A DNA stretch of 64,000 nucleotides from Flavivirga rizhaonensis (lineage in GTDB: Bacteria > Bacteroidota > Bacteroidia > Flavobacteriales > Flavobacteriaceae): contig NZ_SRSO01000004.1 in NCBI RefSeq assembly GCF_004791695.1, positions 124,001-188,000 of the forward strand. Direction: 5' to 3'. This document shows, piece by piece, positions 54,767-63,955 of the stretch. A program made the position numbers and the translations under genes. Position 1 is the first letter of the stretch; every line of letters begins with the position of its first letter. The notes beneath the pieces were generated by a model. It saw only the letters and a program-made list of their open reading frames with translations, made no database searches and was not told where the DNA came from.

Positions 54767-56935
54767 ATGATAAACATTCATGACAAAACATTAAAAGACT
54801 TAGAGTTTTCAACTGTCCTACAACAAGTAAGCGAACACTGCGTAACCGCACTAGGAAATGAAAAAGCGCTATTAACTGCCCCTTACAAAACAAAGGAAGA
54901 ATTACTAGGTGCTTTGCAATTAACGAACGAATACTTATCCTCTTTTTATAATGATAACCGTATTCCAAACCATGGATTTGACTCTATTTCAAAGGAAATC
55001 AAGTTGTTACGAATTGAAAACACTTATTTAGAAGTACATGCATTAAAAAAAATAGTTTCAATTTCATTAACTGTAAATGAGATCGTTAAGTATCTTAAAA
55101 AGTTTGAGGAATATTATCCGGGACTTAATGCATATGCGTCACATATAGAAATCACTAAAGTAATTATTGAAAAAGTAGATGCTATTGTAGACCGATTTGG
55201 AGATATAAAAGACAATGCCTCTAGCCTGCTTTTTGAGTTACGTCAATCTATTAATTCTATAAAGGGTAAAATAAATGCTAGTTTCTCCTCTGCTCTAACC
55301 ACTTATCATAATCTTGAATATTTAGATGATATTCGTGAATCTGTAGTAGAGAACAAACGCGTACTCGCTGTTAAAGCCATGTATCGCCGTAAAGTTAAGG
55401 GCGCTATTATGGGCGGTAGTAAAACAGGCAGTATTGTCTACATAGAGCCTGAAACTACTTTACAGTATTCCCGAGAACTTAATAATTTAGAATATGAAGA
55501 ACAAGAAGAGGTTATTCGTATTTTAAAAGACCTTACTAATTATATTCGTCCGTTTTTACCATTATTAGAAAACTATCAGGCTTTTTTAATAAATATTGAT
55601 GTTATTTCAGCGAAAGCGAAGTATGCACGATCTATGAATGCTATCCTTCCTGAGATTTCCGAAGGGAAAAGCATGTTTTTACGAGATGCCTACCATCCTT
55701 TATTATATTTAAACAATTTAGAAAAGAAAGAAACTACTTTTCCTCAGACTATAGAATTAAAACAAGATAGTAGAATTATAGTCATTTCAGGACCTAATGC
55801 TGGTGGAAAAAGTATTACTTTAAAAACTGTTGGTTTATTACAAGTCATGCTACAAAGCGGTTTATTGATTCCAGTACATGAACGCAGTAAAGTTTGCTTA
55901 TTCGATAGAATTCTGAGTGATATTGGAGACAATCAATCTATTGAAAATCATCTAAGTACCTACAGCTACCGTTTAAAACAGATGAATTATTTTTTAAAAA
56001 AGTGTAATAAAAACACACTCTTTTTAATTGATGAATTTGGTACTGGTAGTGACCCTGAGTTAGGTGGCGCTTTAGCCGAAACTTTTTTAGAAGAGTTTTA
56101 TCACAGAGAAGCCTTTGGTATTATAACTACGCATTATTCTAATTTAAAAATTTTAGCAAACGAGTTACCACATATGCTCAATGCGAATATGCTTTTTGAT
56201 GAACGCACGCTTCTACCGCTTTTTAAATTAGTTATTGGACAAGCTGGAAGTTCATTTACTTTTGAGGTTGCTCAAAAAAACGGGATTCCTTATAGCTTGA
56301 TAAACCGTGCCAAAAAGAAAATTGAACGTAGCAAAGTACGCTTTGATGCAACAATTGCTAAGCTTCAAAAGGAACGTTCCCGATTAGAAAAAACTGGACA
56401 ATCGTTAAAACTAAACGAAAAGAAAAAAATAGAGGAAGCTGATAAGTTAGAGGAAATTAATACTAAAATTCAAAAGAAACTAGAAAGCTATCAGGAACTA
56501 TACGATAGTAACCAGCGCCTTATTTATTTAGGCCAGAAAGTAAACGATATTGCTGAAAAATACTTTGCCAACAAACAAAAACGGGAGCTGATGGCAGAGC
56601 TTTTTAAAGTCGTGCAAATTGAAAACTCTAAGCGCAAAAAAGTAACAGCCAAACAGAAAAAAGCCATAAAAGCTAAAGAAGAACAGATAAAAAAGGAAGC
56701 TGAAAAAGTAGTCACTGTTATACGCAAAAAGAAAAAAGAGGCTAAGAAAAAAGCTATTGAAACGCCTAAACCAAAACCTGTTTTAAAAATTGGAGACCGT
56801 GTACGCATGGAAGATGGACGTGCTATTGGTAGCATAGATAAAATTGAAAAAAACAAGGCTGTTGTAAATTATGGTATTTTTACGACTAATGTAAGTATAG
56901 AACAATTAGAACTTGTGGAAGCAGTGAAGAAGTAA
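54767..56935 (+). CDS. MutS2-like DNA-binding ATPase without Smr domain
   Basis: A 722-residue MutS-family protein. The N-terminal MINIHDKTLKDLEFSTVLQQ matches MutS2 proteins of flavobacteria. The ATPase shows Walker A SGPNAGGKS (about 341-349), Walker B LIDEFGTGSDPELGG (about 420-434) and ITTHYSNLK. A long charged coiled coil fills about 520-670, followed by a KOW-like end (KIGDRVRMEDGRAIGSIDK). The Smr endonuclease domain of Bacillus MutS2 is missing, as is usual for this Bacteroidota group. It may act on recombination intermediates or collided ribosomes. Upstream in-frame starts (ATG 54755, TTG 54737) are possible. Confidence 0.9.
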   Translation: MINIHDKTLKDLEFSTVLQQVSEHCVTALGNEKALLTAPYKTKEELLGALQLTNEYLSSFYNDNRIPNHGFDSISKEIKLLRIENTYLEVHALKKIVSISLTVNEIVKYLKKFEEYYPGLNAYASHIEITKVIIEKVDAIVDRFGDIKDNASSLLFELRQSINSIKGKINASFSSALTTYHNLEYLDDIRESVVENKRVLAVKAMYRRKVKGAIMGGSKTGSIVYIEPETTLQYSRELNNLEYEEQEEVIRILKDLTNYIRPFLPLLENYQAFLINIDVISAKAKYARSMNAILPEISEGKSMFLRDAYHPLLYLNNLEKKETTFPQTIELKQDSRIIVISGPNAGGKSITLKTVGLLQVMLQSGLLIPVHERSKVCLFDRILSDIGDNQSIENHLSTYSYRLKQMNYFLKKCNKNTLFLIDEFGTGSDPELGGALAETFLEEFYHREAFGIITTHYSNLKILANELPHMLNANMLFDERTLLPLFKLVIGQAGSSFTFEVAQKNGIPYSLINRAKKKIERSKVRFDATIAKLQKERSRLEKTGQSLKLNEKKKIEEADKLEEINTKIQKKLESYQELYDSNQRLIYLGQKVNDIAEKYFANKQKRELMAELFKVVQIENSKRKKVTAKQKKAIKAKEEQIKKEAEKVVTVIRKKKKEAKKKAIETPKPKPVLKIGDRVRMEDGRAIGSIDKIEKNKAVVNYGIFTTNVSIEQLELVEAVKK

Positions 56936-56939
56936 TTAG

Positions 56940-56968
56940 TGTTCAGTGTTCAGTGTTCAGTGTTCAGT
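56940..56968. repeat. Tandem 7-bp repeat, TGTTCAG x4
   Basis: Four perfect units TGTTCAG (56940-56967) lie just after the mutS2 stop. It is related in sequence to the CAGTATTCAGT repeats at 707-775 and 18650-18690. A weak reverse-strand relative (GAACACTGAATAC) occurs at 62892-62904. Confidence 0.85.
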
Positions 56969-57022
56969 AATAAAATTAATAATTGAATTTTACAATTAGG
57001 GTTGGTTCTCCAATACAAATTT

Positions 57023-57439
57023 ATGATTGATTTACCTAAACATAAAAAACTTATCTTATTTGACGGTGTTTGTAACCTTTGCAACACCAGTGTGCAGTAT
57101 GTTATAAAACATGATAAAAAGAATATATTCATGTTTGCGCCTTTACAAAGCGATATTGGTAAGCGTATAATTGAGCGCTTTAATATAGATACTAAAAAAA
57201 CGGATTCTATATTGTTATATATTCCTAAAAGTAGCTTAGTATCAAAATCTACTGCTGCTTTAAAAATTGCTATGCATTTAGGCTTTCCACAAAATTTGAT
57301 GCGTGTATTTTTTATTATTCCGCCATTTATTCGAAATTGGGTTTACGATTACATTGCTAAAAACCGTTATAAGTGGTATGGCAAAAAGGACGCTTGTATG
57401 ATTCCTACACCCGAGCTGAAGAGTAAGTTTTTGGAGTAA
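57023..57439 (+). CDS. DCC family thiol-disulfide oxidoreductase-like protein (DUF393)
   Basis: A 138-residue protein with the DCC motif FDGVCNLCNTSVQYV (D and CxxC at about 14-22), a thioredoxin-like fold and the C-terminal family pattern RNWVYDYIAKNRYKWYGK. Members are putative thiol-disulfide oxidoreductases of unknown substrate. Start ATG at 57023 (MIDLPKHKKLILFDG). It stands after mutS2. Confidence 0.88.
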   Translation: MIDLPKHKKLILFDGVCNLCNTSVQYVIKHDKKNIFMFAPLQSDIGKRIIERFNIDTKKTDSILLYIPKSSLVSKSTAALKIAMHLGFPQNLMRVFFIIPPFIRNWVYDYIAKNRYKWYGKKDACMIPTPELKSKFLE

Positions 57440-57574
57440 TTTTGATCATATCAAAGTGAGGTACTGGCAAAATACCATATCAAATTGATTCATTTTAATA
57501 CAAATAAAACTATTCCTCGTAAATTTACTTGCACCAAATTCATTTCAATAATTCGAGGAGTTCACAACCCATAA

Positions 57575-57710
57575 AAGAGGCTGTCTAAAAAGTGTTATTC
57601 TGAATGGAATGAAGAATCTCTTTAAAATATATGACTCTGATTATGAGTGAAATAAGATTCTTCGCGTTGCTCTGAATGACAAGATTAACCACTTTTCAGA
57701 CAGCCTCTTC
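57575..57710. repeat. MITE-like palindromic element, copy 2
   Basis: The left end AGAGGCTGTCTAAAAAGTG pairs with CCACTTTTCAGACAGCCTCT at the right end, with an inner inverted pair (TTCTGAATGGAATGAAGAATC against GATTCTTCGCGTTGCTCTGAA). It matches copy 1 at 7404-7544 in ends, inner arms and size. It fills most of the gap between the DCC gene and the DUF6520 gene. Confidence 0.8.
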
Positions 57711-57727
57711 CTAATTAAACTTTAAAT

Positions 57728-58030
57728 TTATGGTTGCTTTTCCCATAAGACAACAGTACACTCAAATACTGTATGAGTTCTTTGATATACTTGAGTAGTT
57801 CCATTGTTAATAGTACATAAAGGAGCAGATGGAGTTTCTTTAACGTTACTACAATTAACAGGATAAGGTATGATACAATATAGCTCAATAGGGTCTCTAT
57901 CGTAAGCTGTATTAACTGTAGCATCTTCATCCGCCATATCATTTTGATCAGACGCAAAAGCAAGTGAAGCCGTGATTGCTATCATTAGAGCAAACGCAGG
58001 TAAAACAGTCCTAAAAAAAATTGTTCTCAT
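57728..58030 (-). CDS. Small exported four-cysteine protein, DUF6520 family
   Basis: A 100-residue protein. The signal peptide (about 1-26, ending SLAFAS) is followed by a short acidic region and about 50 residues with four cysteines (in ELYCIIP, VNCSN, PLCTI and FECTV) before the C-terminus ...VLWEKQP. The layout matches DUF6520-type small secreted proteins of Bacteroidota; no function is established. The four cysteines suggest one or two disulfides, which fits its neighbour 94 bp upstream, a MauE/DoxX-type redox membrane protein. It is probably the last gene of that transcript. Confidence 0.8.
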   Translation of the reverse strand: MRTIFFRTVLPAFALMIAITASLAFASDQNDMADEDATVNTAYDRDPIELYCIIPYPVNCSNVKETPSAPLCTINNGTTQVYQRTHTVFECTVVLWEKQP

Positions 58031-58124
58031 AATATAGGTTTTAAAAATTAATGACCTACTCTTTTTTACAGGTTTTCGGTCTTAACCCTGACTATAGTGT
58101 GTTTAATAGTTATTCCTGTGTTTT

Positions 58125-59691
58125 TTACCTAGAGTCTATAATTTTTTTATTTTGAGCCGTTATGGCAGCAGGTTGTAACTTCTTAAAATGATTCGCTAGT
58201 TGATAGGTTACCATATGATTCCCAATAAGCCCTATAAATTTATCGTGAAGCACATGAAATGCCTTTAGTTTATTTTTTCCAATATCCTCCACATAAAAGC
58301 TGAATTCATAGTAATTATTCTCCAGATTATACACATCAATAACAGATGAACTTTCCCATATTTCTATAGGTTCTGCCTTCCCTAGCAGTTTGGAATTCAC
58401 AAACAGGTAGTTCCCATCAGTTGCACTATTTTGGTTTACTGTTAGAGCAGGTGCTGCCATTTTTTGTTGATTCTTAGAAGCAATGGTACCTACTTGTATT
58501 TGAGCTTGACTGATGGTGTCTATGGTATTACCTCGTAATTGTAATTGTAGACTATCATCGGCAACAACAAACTGATTGCGATAGCGGTAAGTATATATTA
58601 GTAATTCTCGTTCTTGATTATATTGAAGAATACCATCTACATCAAAGACCCCATCCACTTGTTTTTGCAAAAGTTTATGAGAAAGTGTCATTTTTGCTGA
58701 ATCCGTAAGGCGTATGGTGCCTAATGCAAACTCATTGGTCTTATTACTCATCGTCCGTACCGCTAGAGTAACAGAGTCCATGGCTTGCGCATTGATAAAA
58801 TAAAGCGGTTCCTCTAACATTGAATAGGCCTTCCAATCTTTAATGTTTCCTCTAAGAATGAATGGTATAGTGCCATCTGTTAAAAAGAAATAAGGAGGTA
58901 TCACATGTAGTTGTGAAGAACGAAAAGGCAAACTATCCAGATCCATAGTTAAATGGATGTTCTGTTTGTTTTGTAGGGCTGTATCCACTACCGTGACATA
59001 TAAAGGAGACCTTGGGTTACTCAAATAGATTTGTTTCTCATCAACTCCAGCAATATGGTACCCATTATATTCAAGATCCAAATCATGGATCTTCTTTGGG
59101 GGATTATAAAGAAATGCACGTTTAAAACTAGTGTCTCGCTGTGTCCCTTTTTTTGTAAAGGCAAATAAAATAACTATAAACCCGATACTACCAATAGTAT
59201 ATAAAAAAAGAGATTTATAGAGTTTTTTTGTATTATGAGAGGATACAAATTTTCGAGTTATATCATTTTTTTGCCTGTTAATAATACGGATTCCTATAAA
59301 GGCCAAAATAACAAAAGCAATATTAAGAATCAAATGCTCGGTCCAGCCCAATTTTTCGATAACACCACCACAAGAACAAGGAATATCATTACTAAAATTT
59401 AAGATGATAAAGATATAGGCCGTAAACATAACCATCAGATTAAAGGCTGCATACATTCCCAATAGTCTGAATCGAGGAATAAGTAAAAACAAAGCGATCA
59501 GGAACTCAAGGTACGGTATCACCCAAGCTATTATGCCAGCAAAAGGCGTTAGCATATCGGATTGACCTATTTGGATTTTAAACTCATCAAATACCAGCAA
59601 TTTACTCAATGCTGCATATACAAATAGAAGAATATATTAGGAAACAAATAAACTCTAATAAGATGTTATTATATTTACTATAAGTTCTCAT
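58125..59691 (-). CDS. MauE/DoxX-type redox membrane protein with large C-terminal domain (frameshifted near its 5' end)
   Basis: About 520 residues. The N-terminal part has four to five helices of the MauE/DoxX kind with a conserved C-S-C-G-G (NDIPCSCGGVIEKLGW). Residues after about 165 form a long extracytoplasmic domain that looks like a beta-propeller (NPRSPLYVTVVD, YNQERELLIYTYRYRNQ, IGLIGNHMVTYQL). The continuous frame begins only at a TTG (59609) in the middle of helix 1. ATG 59691 (MRTYSKYNN...) gives the missing start, joined if one A is removed in CTAATATATT near 59633-59639. The break is either an assembly error or recent damage. MauE proteins support disulfide formation in partner proteins. 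Confidence 0.75.
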
Positions 59692-59878
59692 AAATACTTA
59701 TTTAGTATAAATAAAAACTTAAAAGTATGAGATAAAATTTAGTTTAAAAGGATAAATAATTATCTTAGAGGGATTTATTAGTGGAATTCTAGATTGATAC
59801 CAATCATATTTCGCTACACAGACATATGGTAAACAAAAGTCTGTTTTTATTGTGAACGAGTAACCTGAGAACATTTAA
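59692..59878. other. Intergenic stretch without a gene
   Basis: A+T-rich DNA with no plausible coding sequence. It should hold the promoter of the MauE-like gene on the minus strand, but no clear TTG-N19-TAnnTTTG was found. Confidence 0.4.
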
Positions 59879-59923
59879 AAGCCTCAAAAAATAATAGATC
59901 ATATATCAAAAAATTTGAGGCTT
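59879..59923 (-). terminator. Possible terminator of the DUF1704 operon
   Basis: AAGCCTCAAA (59879-59888) pairs with TTTGAGGCTT (59914-59923), a 10-bp stem around a 25-base loop, ending at the stop codon of the DUF1704 gene. On the minus strand it is followed by TTTAAATG, a weak T tract. Confidence 0.5.
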
Positions 59924-61083
59924 TATTTCAAACTTCTTAAAATAAAATCGACCTTTTTATTCGTGTTTTTATTTTCAGCATAAGAGTCTGTAACATGTTT
60001 AGCAGGAACAGCTAAGCCTTTTTCTATAAGTGATTCTATTTCATTAACATACTCAAGGGTTACTTTACCAGTTAGCAATAAATTTAAATCTTTGCCTTCA
60101 TGATAATAATCATAAATCTTTTTAAGCCCTGTTAAATACAAATAATCTTTAGTAAAACCACCACCACGATGCACTCTTAAGGTAATATAAAAAGCAATGT
60201 TTCTATCTAAATCGTAATTATTATGTAACATTCTAAACGTTCTAGAAAACGAATAGCCTTTGGCTAAACTATCTACTGCAATAACGCGATATGCTAGCTC
60301 TTTTAGGCGCTTAACTGTTAAATTATCGCTCATGTATTCCGAAAAAACAGCTAAACCTTCCTGAGTTTCTTCATTGTTTGGAAATCCATGAGAAAATATT
60401 TTTAAAGGATGTAACAGTCCGTTCATGGTCGTTACCATATGCACTCCAATTTCGTGATTGGTAAGTACAGCAATTTCATTTTCGGAATAGATATGATTCG
60501 TATTTAAAACCAAGGATTTAATATTATTTAAAACCATGGCTATGGCCGAAATTTTATCGGAATGTGTTATGCTATAATTGAAATCATATTTTTCTGAAAA
60601 TGTTTTAAAAAATACTTCAGATTCCGCAGCGCTATATTTAGGTTGAAAAATAACATCATCTTTCTTTTCATCATCAAAATGCAAAATAAACTTAGCATTT
60701 TCCACATCTTTTTCGGTTGGCGTACCAAAACAACGTAAACAATTATAATAGAACTTTTTACCACTCCCTATTGTTTCTACACACTGAATTAAACCAGAGT
60801 AAGCATAAATAATATCTTCGTATAAGTTTTTTATCTCTACATCTTCAATATGCTCTAAAGACTGCGTAAATAATTTTCTGTGCTGTTTAAACTTATCAAA
60901 ATTTATTGCTGGGTACGTAAAAACAGGATCTGTTAAGTATTTTGAAGAAAAAAAACGTTTTTTTTCTTCCTCTATATTTAGTGGGTTTACATAACTTAAA
61001 AGCTCTATTTGTTTTACTAAACTATCGATATTTTTATCGATTTCTAATAGTACTTTGGTTACTTCATTTGTCTCAATCTTCAT
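59923..61083 (-). CDS. DUF1704 metallopeptidase-like protein (flavohemoglobin expression-modulating QEGLA protein)
   Basis: A 386-residue protein of the DUF1704 family. It has a zincin-like motif HEIGVH (about 206-211) and the family name motif in EETQEGLAVFSEYMS (about 237-251), with a conserved basic region RVHRGGGFTKDYLYL near 300. Eukaryotic members (MATCAP) are tubulin carboxypeptidases with an HExxH-like site; bacterial substrates are unknown. No signal peptide. It lies 5 bp after the N-formylglutamate amidohydrolase gene, with which it is clearly co-transcribed. Confidence 0.9.
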   Translation of the reverse strand: MKIETNEVTKVLLEIDKNIDSLVKQIELLSYVNPLNIEEEKKRFFSSKYLTDPVFTYPAINFDKFKQHRKLFTQSLEHIEDVEIKNLYEDIIYAYSGLIQCVETIGSGKKFYYNCLRCFGTPTEKDVENAKFILHFDDEKKDDVIFQPKYSAAESEVFFKTFSEKYDFNYSITHSDKISAIAMVLNNIKSLVLNTNHIYSENEIAVLTNHEIGVHMVTTMNGLLHPLKIFSHGFPNNEETQEGLAVFSEYMSDNLTVKRLKELAYRVIAVDSLAKGYSFSRTFRMLHNNYDLDRNIAFYITLRVHRGGGFTKDYLYLTGLKKIYDYYHEGKDLNLLLTGKVTLEYVNEIESLIEKGLAVPAKHVTDSYAENKNTNKKVDFILRSLK

Positions 61084-61088
61084 AAAAC

Positions 61089-61919
61089 CTAACTTTTAAA
61101 AGCTTCATATACACTTAAAGCATGCTCAGGAATTCTTTTTATCAATTCCTTTTCTATAGCACTTACAACTTCGGGATATATAATTTGCTCATATTCATCA
61201 CCATATATTTTAGCAATTTCAGTTGCCAAAACTAAGGTATTTTTAAAGTTCTTGGTAATATATTTCAAAAAATAACCATTACCTTGAAACGTATCATTAA
61301 TTTTTGAAGTCGATTTTATATCATTTGGAAATGCCATTTCAGACAGGCTTTTTCTCCAATTTTCAATAACATCTCCAAAACGATCATTATCAACATTACT
61401 AGTTCCTAAATTCCAGATAGTCACCTCCCTATCCCAACGTTTCCAGTTGTAGCTATGCATGTCGTAAACGGTGCAAAAGCCATACTTTCTTTCTAATTTT
61501 TGGATAAGTATATGTACAACTTTGTAAAAATTCATATGTTTTGTTAGGCTTTTATCTTTCATTTCTTGCGAAAGTGGTTCATGCCATAATTGTTTTCCCC
61601 AGGCAGTTTCAAAAACGGCTTCTTCAGGCATTCTATTTAAATCGTATTCAAATCTGGAATCACACCCCGCAATAACAATGGGATGCGATTTAATCATGTT
61701 CTTAGTTTCTGGATCTTCTTCATACCAACGCTCATATTCGGTATGTATGCAGTTTTCCCAAAGTTCTTTTCTAAATTGATGTCCGTCGTGTATAGCTGCG
61801 CAAGCATAGGGCACATAAGAATCTATCTTTATTGTAAATGAATAGTCTGAAGAGACCGCCTCAAAAGTTTCTTCTTTGCAAATTTTGCTTATAATATCTT
61901 TAAGCGAAAGCTTTTCCAT
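61089..61919 (-). CDS. N-formylglutamate amidohydrolase family protein
   Basis: A 276-residue zinc hydrolase. Family motifs: SYVPYACAAIHDGHQFRK (about 34-51), CDSRFEYDLNR (about 86-96) and TVYDMHSYNW (about 152-161), the last holding a metal or catalytic histidine. The named activity releases formate from N-formylglutamate in histidine breakdown, but no hut gene is near, so a different N-acyl or peptide substrate is likely. It sits 3 bp after the sulfurtransferase gene and 5 bp before DUF1704. Confidence 0.88.
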   Translation of the reverse strand: MEKLSLKDIISKICKEETFEAVSSDYSFTIKIDSYVPYACAAIHDGHQFRKELWENCIHTEYERWYEEDPETKNMIKSHPIVIAGCDSRFEYDLNRMPEEAVFETAWGKQLWHEPLSQEMKDKSLTKHMNFYKVVHILIQKLERKYGFCTVYDMHSYNWKRWDREVTIWNLGTSNVDNDRFGDVIENWRKSLSEMAFPNDIKSTSKINDTFQGNGYFLKYITKNFKNTLVLATEIAKIYGDEYEQIIYPEVVSAIEKELIKRIPEHALSVYEAFKS

Positions 61920-61922
61920 GGT

Positions 61923-62726
61923 TTATTCATTAACTAAACTACCCCACTCGGTCCAAGAACCATCATAAACTGATATATTTTTATAGCCAGAAATATTGGC
62001 TCCTAAAGCTAGTACACATGCTGTAATTCCCGAGCCACAAGAAAAAATAATAGAATCTTCTTTATTGGCTCTTTTATTCAAAGCTGCTTCAATAGCTTCT
62101 CTAGATTTTAATTCACCAGCATCTAATAAATCAGTATAAGGTAAATTCACTGAATTAGGAATAGTTCCCATTCGCAAACCTTCTCTTGGTTCTGGCTCTA
62201 AACCTTTAAACCTCCTTTCGGAACGTGCATCTATAATACAATGTGTTTTATTTTTTGAAGCCTCTTTCATGGCATTAAAAAATGTCATGTTTTCTGGTTT
62301 GTAATTAGCTATAAAATCACCTAATTCGCCATCATATTTTTTCATAACTTCGGTATCATAATTCGCTTTTTTCCAAGCAGGAAGCCCACCGTTCAAAACA
62401 GCAATGTTATCATAACTAAAAGCCTTAAACAACCACCAAACACGAGCGCTTGAGTAAATACCTTTGTCATCATAGACTACAATGGCACTATCTTTATTTA
62501 TACCTAGATTTCTTGCTTCTTTTTGAAAATGTTTCTCTGTTGGAAATGTACTAGGAAACGATCCATTAATATCACTAAATTTCTTTTTAATATCAAAAAA
62601 TCGTGAATTTGGTATTTGAATTTGTGTTGCATCAAATACTTTATTTATAGTACCGTCCAGAACAATAAGATTATTAGCTTCTATGTTTTTATGAAGCCAT
62701 TCTACGGATACTAATGGTGATGACAT
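61923..62726 (-). CDS. Sulfurtransferase, two-domain rhodanese type
   Basis: A 267-residue protein with two rhodanese domains. The active-site loop is FSCGSGITA (C near 228), closer to 3-mercaptopyruvate sulfurtransferases (CG[S/T]GVT) than to thiosulfate rhodaneses. DARSERRFKGLEPEPREGLR precedes the second domain. It moves sulfane sulfur to thiols or cyanide. Start ATG 62726 (MSSPLVSVEWLHKN) matches the family; ATG 62744 would add six residues. It is the first gene of a tight three-gene operon with the amidohydrolase and DUF1704, 170 bp after the glutathione synthetase gene. Confidence 0.9.
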   Translation of the reverse strand: MSSPLVSVEWLHKNIEANNLIVLDGTINKVFDATQIQIPNSRFFDIKKKFSDINGSFPSTFPTEKHFQKEARNLGINKDSAIVVYDDKGIYSSARVWWLFKAFSYDNIAVLNGGLPAWKKANYDTEVMKKYDGELGDFIANYKPENMTFFNAMKEASKNKTHCIIDARSERRFKGLEPEPREGLRMGTIPNSVNLPYTDLLDAGELKSREAIEAALNKRANKEDSIIFSCGSGITACVLALGANISGYKNISVYDGSWTEWGSLVNE

Positions 62727-62914
62727 TGAAATATTGGAATACATTATTTTCTTGCAAAGGTTACTTAGTTTTTATATTGAATAATTATTTATACTATTTA
62801 AATCAAATATTATGAGATGTCTCAATCTTAACTCATTTCGACAAAAACTTACTTGCTGCCAATCAAACACTATTAACTGCAAACTGTGACCGAACACTGA
62901 ATACAATCTACTAT

Positions 62915-63955
62915 TTATGCATCCTGTACTGTTTTACGAAGTCTGGTACGTCTATCAAAAGCTTGAAGTTTATCTATAACTTTCATTTCTAAAAAGTCAA
63001 TGACTTTTTCTTCAATCTTGGTTTTTAGCTTGTACACTTTATTAATATATGTAATACCTCCTGGAGACATAACGTTGACTTCTACTAACTTACCTCCAAT
63101 AACATCAATCCCTACAAAATACAATCCGTCATTTACCAGTTTAGGACCTATCTGCTTACATAATGCCTTTTCTGCTTTAGTCAAACTATGCTTTTGCACA
63201 CTACCTCCTGCTGAAACATTAGACCGGTGATCGTCCGTTCCCGGAACACGCTTCATAGCTCCTACAGGCTCTCCATTTAAGATTAAAATACGTACATCAC
63301 CTTCATCCGCTCCTTCTATATAATCCTGAAGAATCACATAATTAGATGTACCATTACTACTATTATTAATATAAAAATCTAATAATGAATTAATATTACT
63401 CATCGCCGATTTTTCAATTAAAATAACACCAGATCCGCCAAAACCGTTTAGAGGTTTTAAAATCATTCTATCTGCCGTAGATTCTTTAATCTGACGTATT
63501 AAGTACTTTTTACTTTTTGATACGTGTGTGGCTGGAATAATGTTACTATGCGCATCACCAAAAGCAGCGGTATACAATTTATTATTAGCTTCTCGCATAC
63601 CTTCCAAAGAATTCATAATAAAGACATCATCTTTAACAGAATCTAAAAAATTAAGCATAATTGGATCCAGAGGAGGGTTTGCTCTAAAAAATATCACATC
63701 AAAACCTGCCAACGGAAGCATTTCTTCTCGCAGTTCTGCTTTATTATAAAATGATTTTAAGGAACTAGGTGTTTTTTCCATCCTACCTATCACCATACAA
63801 GAAGCACTTGTTACACTATTCCTAATGGTAAGATTTGCAGGTGAACATATAGCCACACCATGTCCCCTTTTCACACATTCTTTAATCAAAGTAAGTGACG
63901 TATCGGTCTCTGGCTTTATTTCTTCCCATGGGTACATTATAAAACACACATTCAT
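62915..63955 (-). CDS. Glutathione synthetase, ATP-grasp (GshB-like)
   Basis: A 346-residue ATP-grasp ligase. The N-terminal CFIMYPWEEIKPETDTSLTL, the ATP lid LKPLNGFGGSGVILIEK (about 161-177), EGDVRILILNGEPVGAMKRV (about 214-233), the substrate loop SNVSAGGSVQ (about 241-250) and EVNVMSPGGI (about 289-298) match GshB (gamma-glutamylcysteine:glycine ligase). No gene for the first step (gshA) is in the window, so the true substrate may be a related dipeptide. It is upstream of the sulfurtransferase-FGA-DUF1704 operon on the same strand; the 170-bp gap may hold a second promoter. Confidence 0.88.
   Translation of the reverse strand: MNVCFIMYPWEEIKPETDTSLTLIKECVKRGHGVAICSPANLTIRNSVTSASCMVIGRMEKTPSSLKSFYNKAELREEMLPLAGFDVIFFRANPPLDPIMLNFLDSVKDDVFIMNSLEGMREANNKLYTAAFGDAHSNIIPATHVSKSKKYLIRQIKESTADRMILKPLNGFGGSGVILIEKSAMSNINSLLDFYINNSSNGTSNYVILQDYIEGADEGDVRILILNGEPVGAMKRVPGTDDHRSNVSAGGSVQKHSLTKAEKALCKQIGPKLVNDGLYFVGIDVIGGKLVEVNVMSPGGITYINKVYKLKTKIEEKVIDFLEMKVIDKLQAFDRRTRLRKTVQDA

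Noticed and set aside
56524..56856. 110-codon hydrophobic open frame opposite mutS2
   Set aside because: It is produced by the lysine-rich coiled coil read backwards (AAA/AAG become TTT/CTT).
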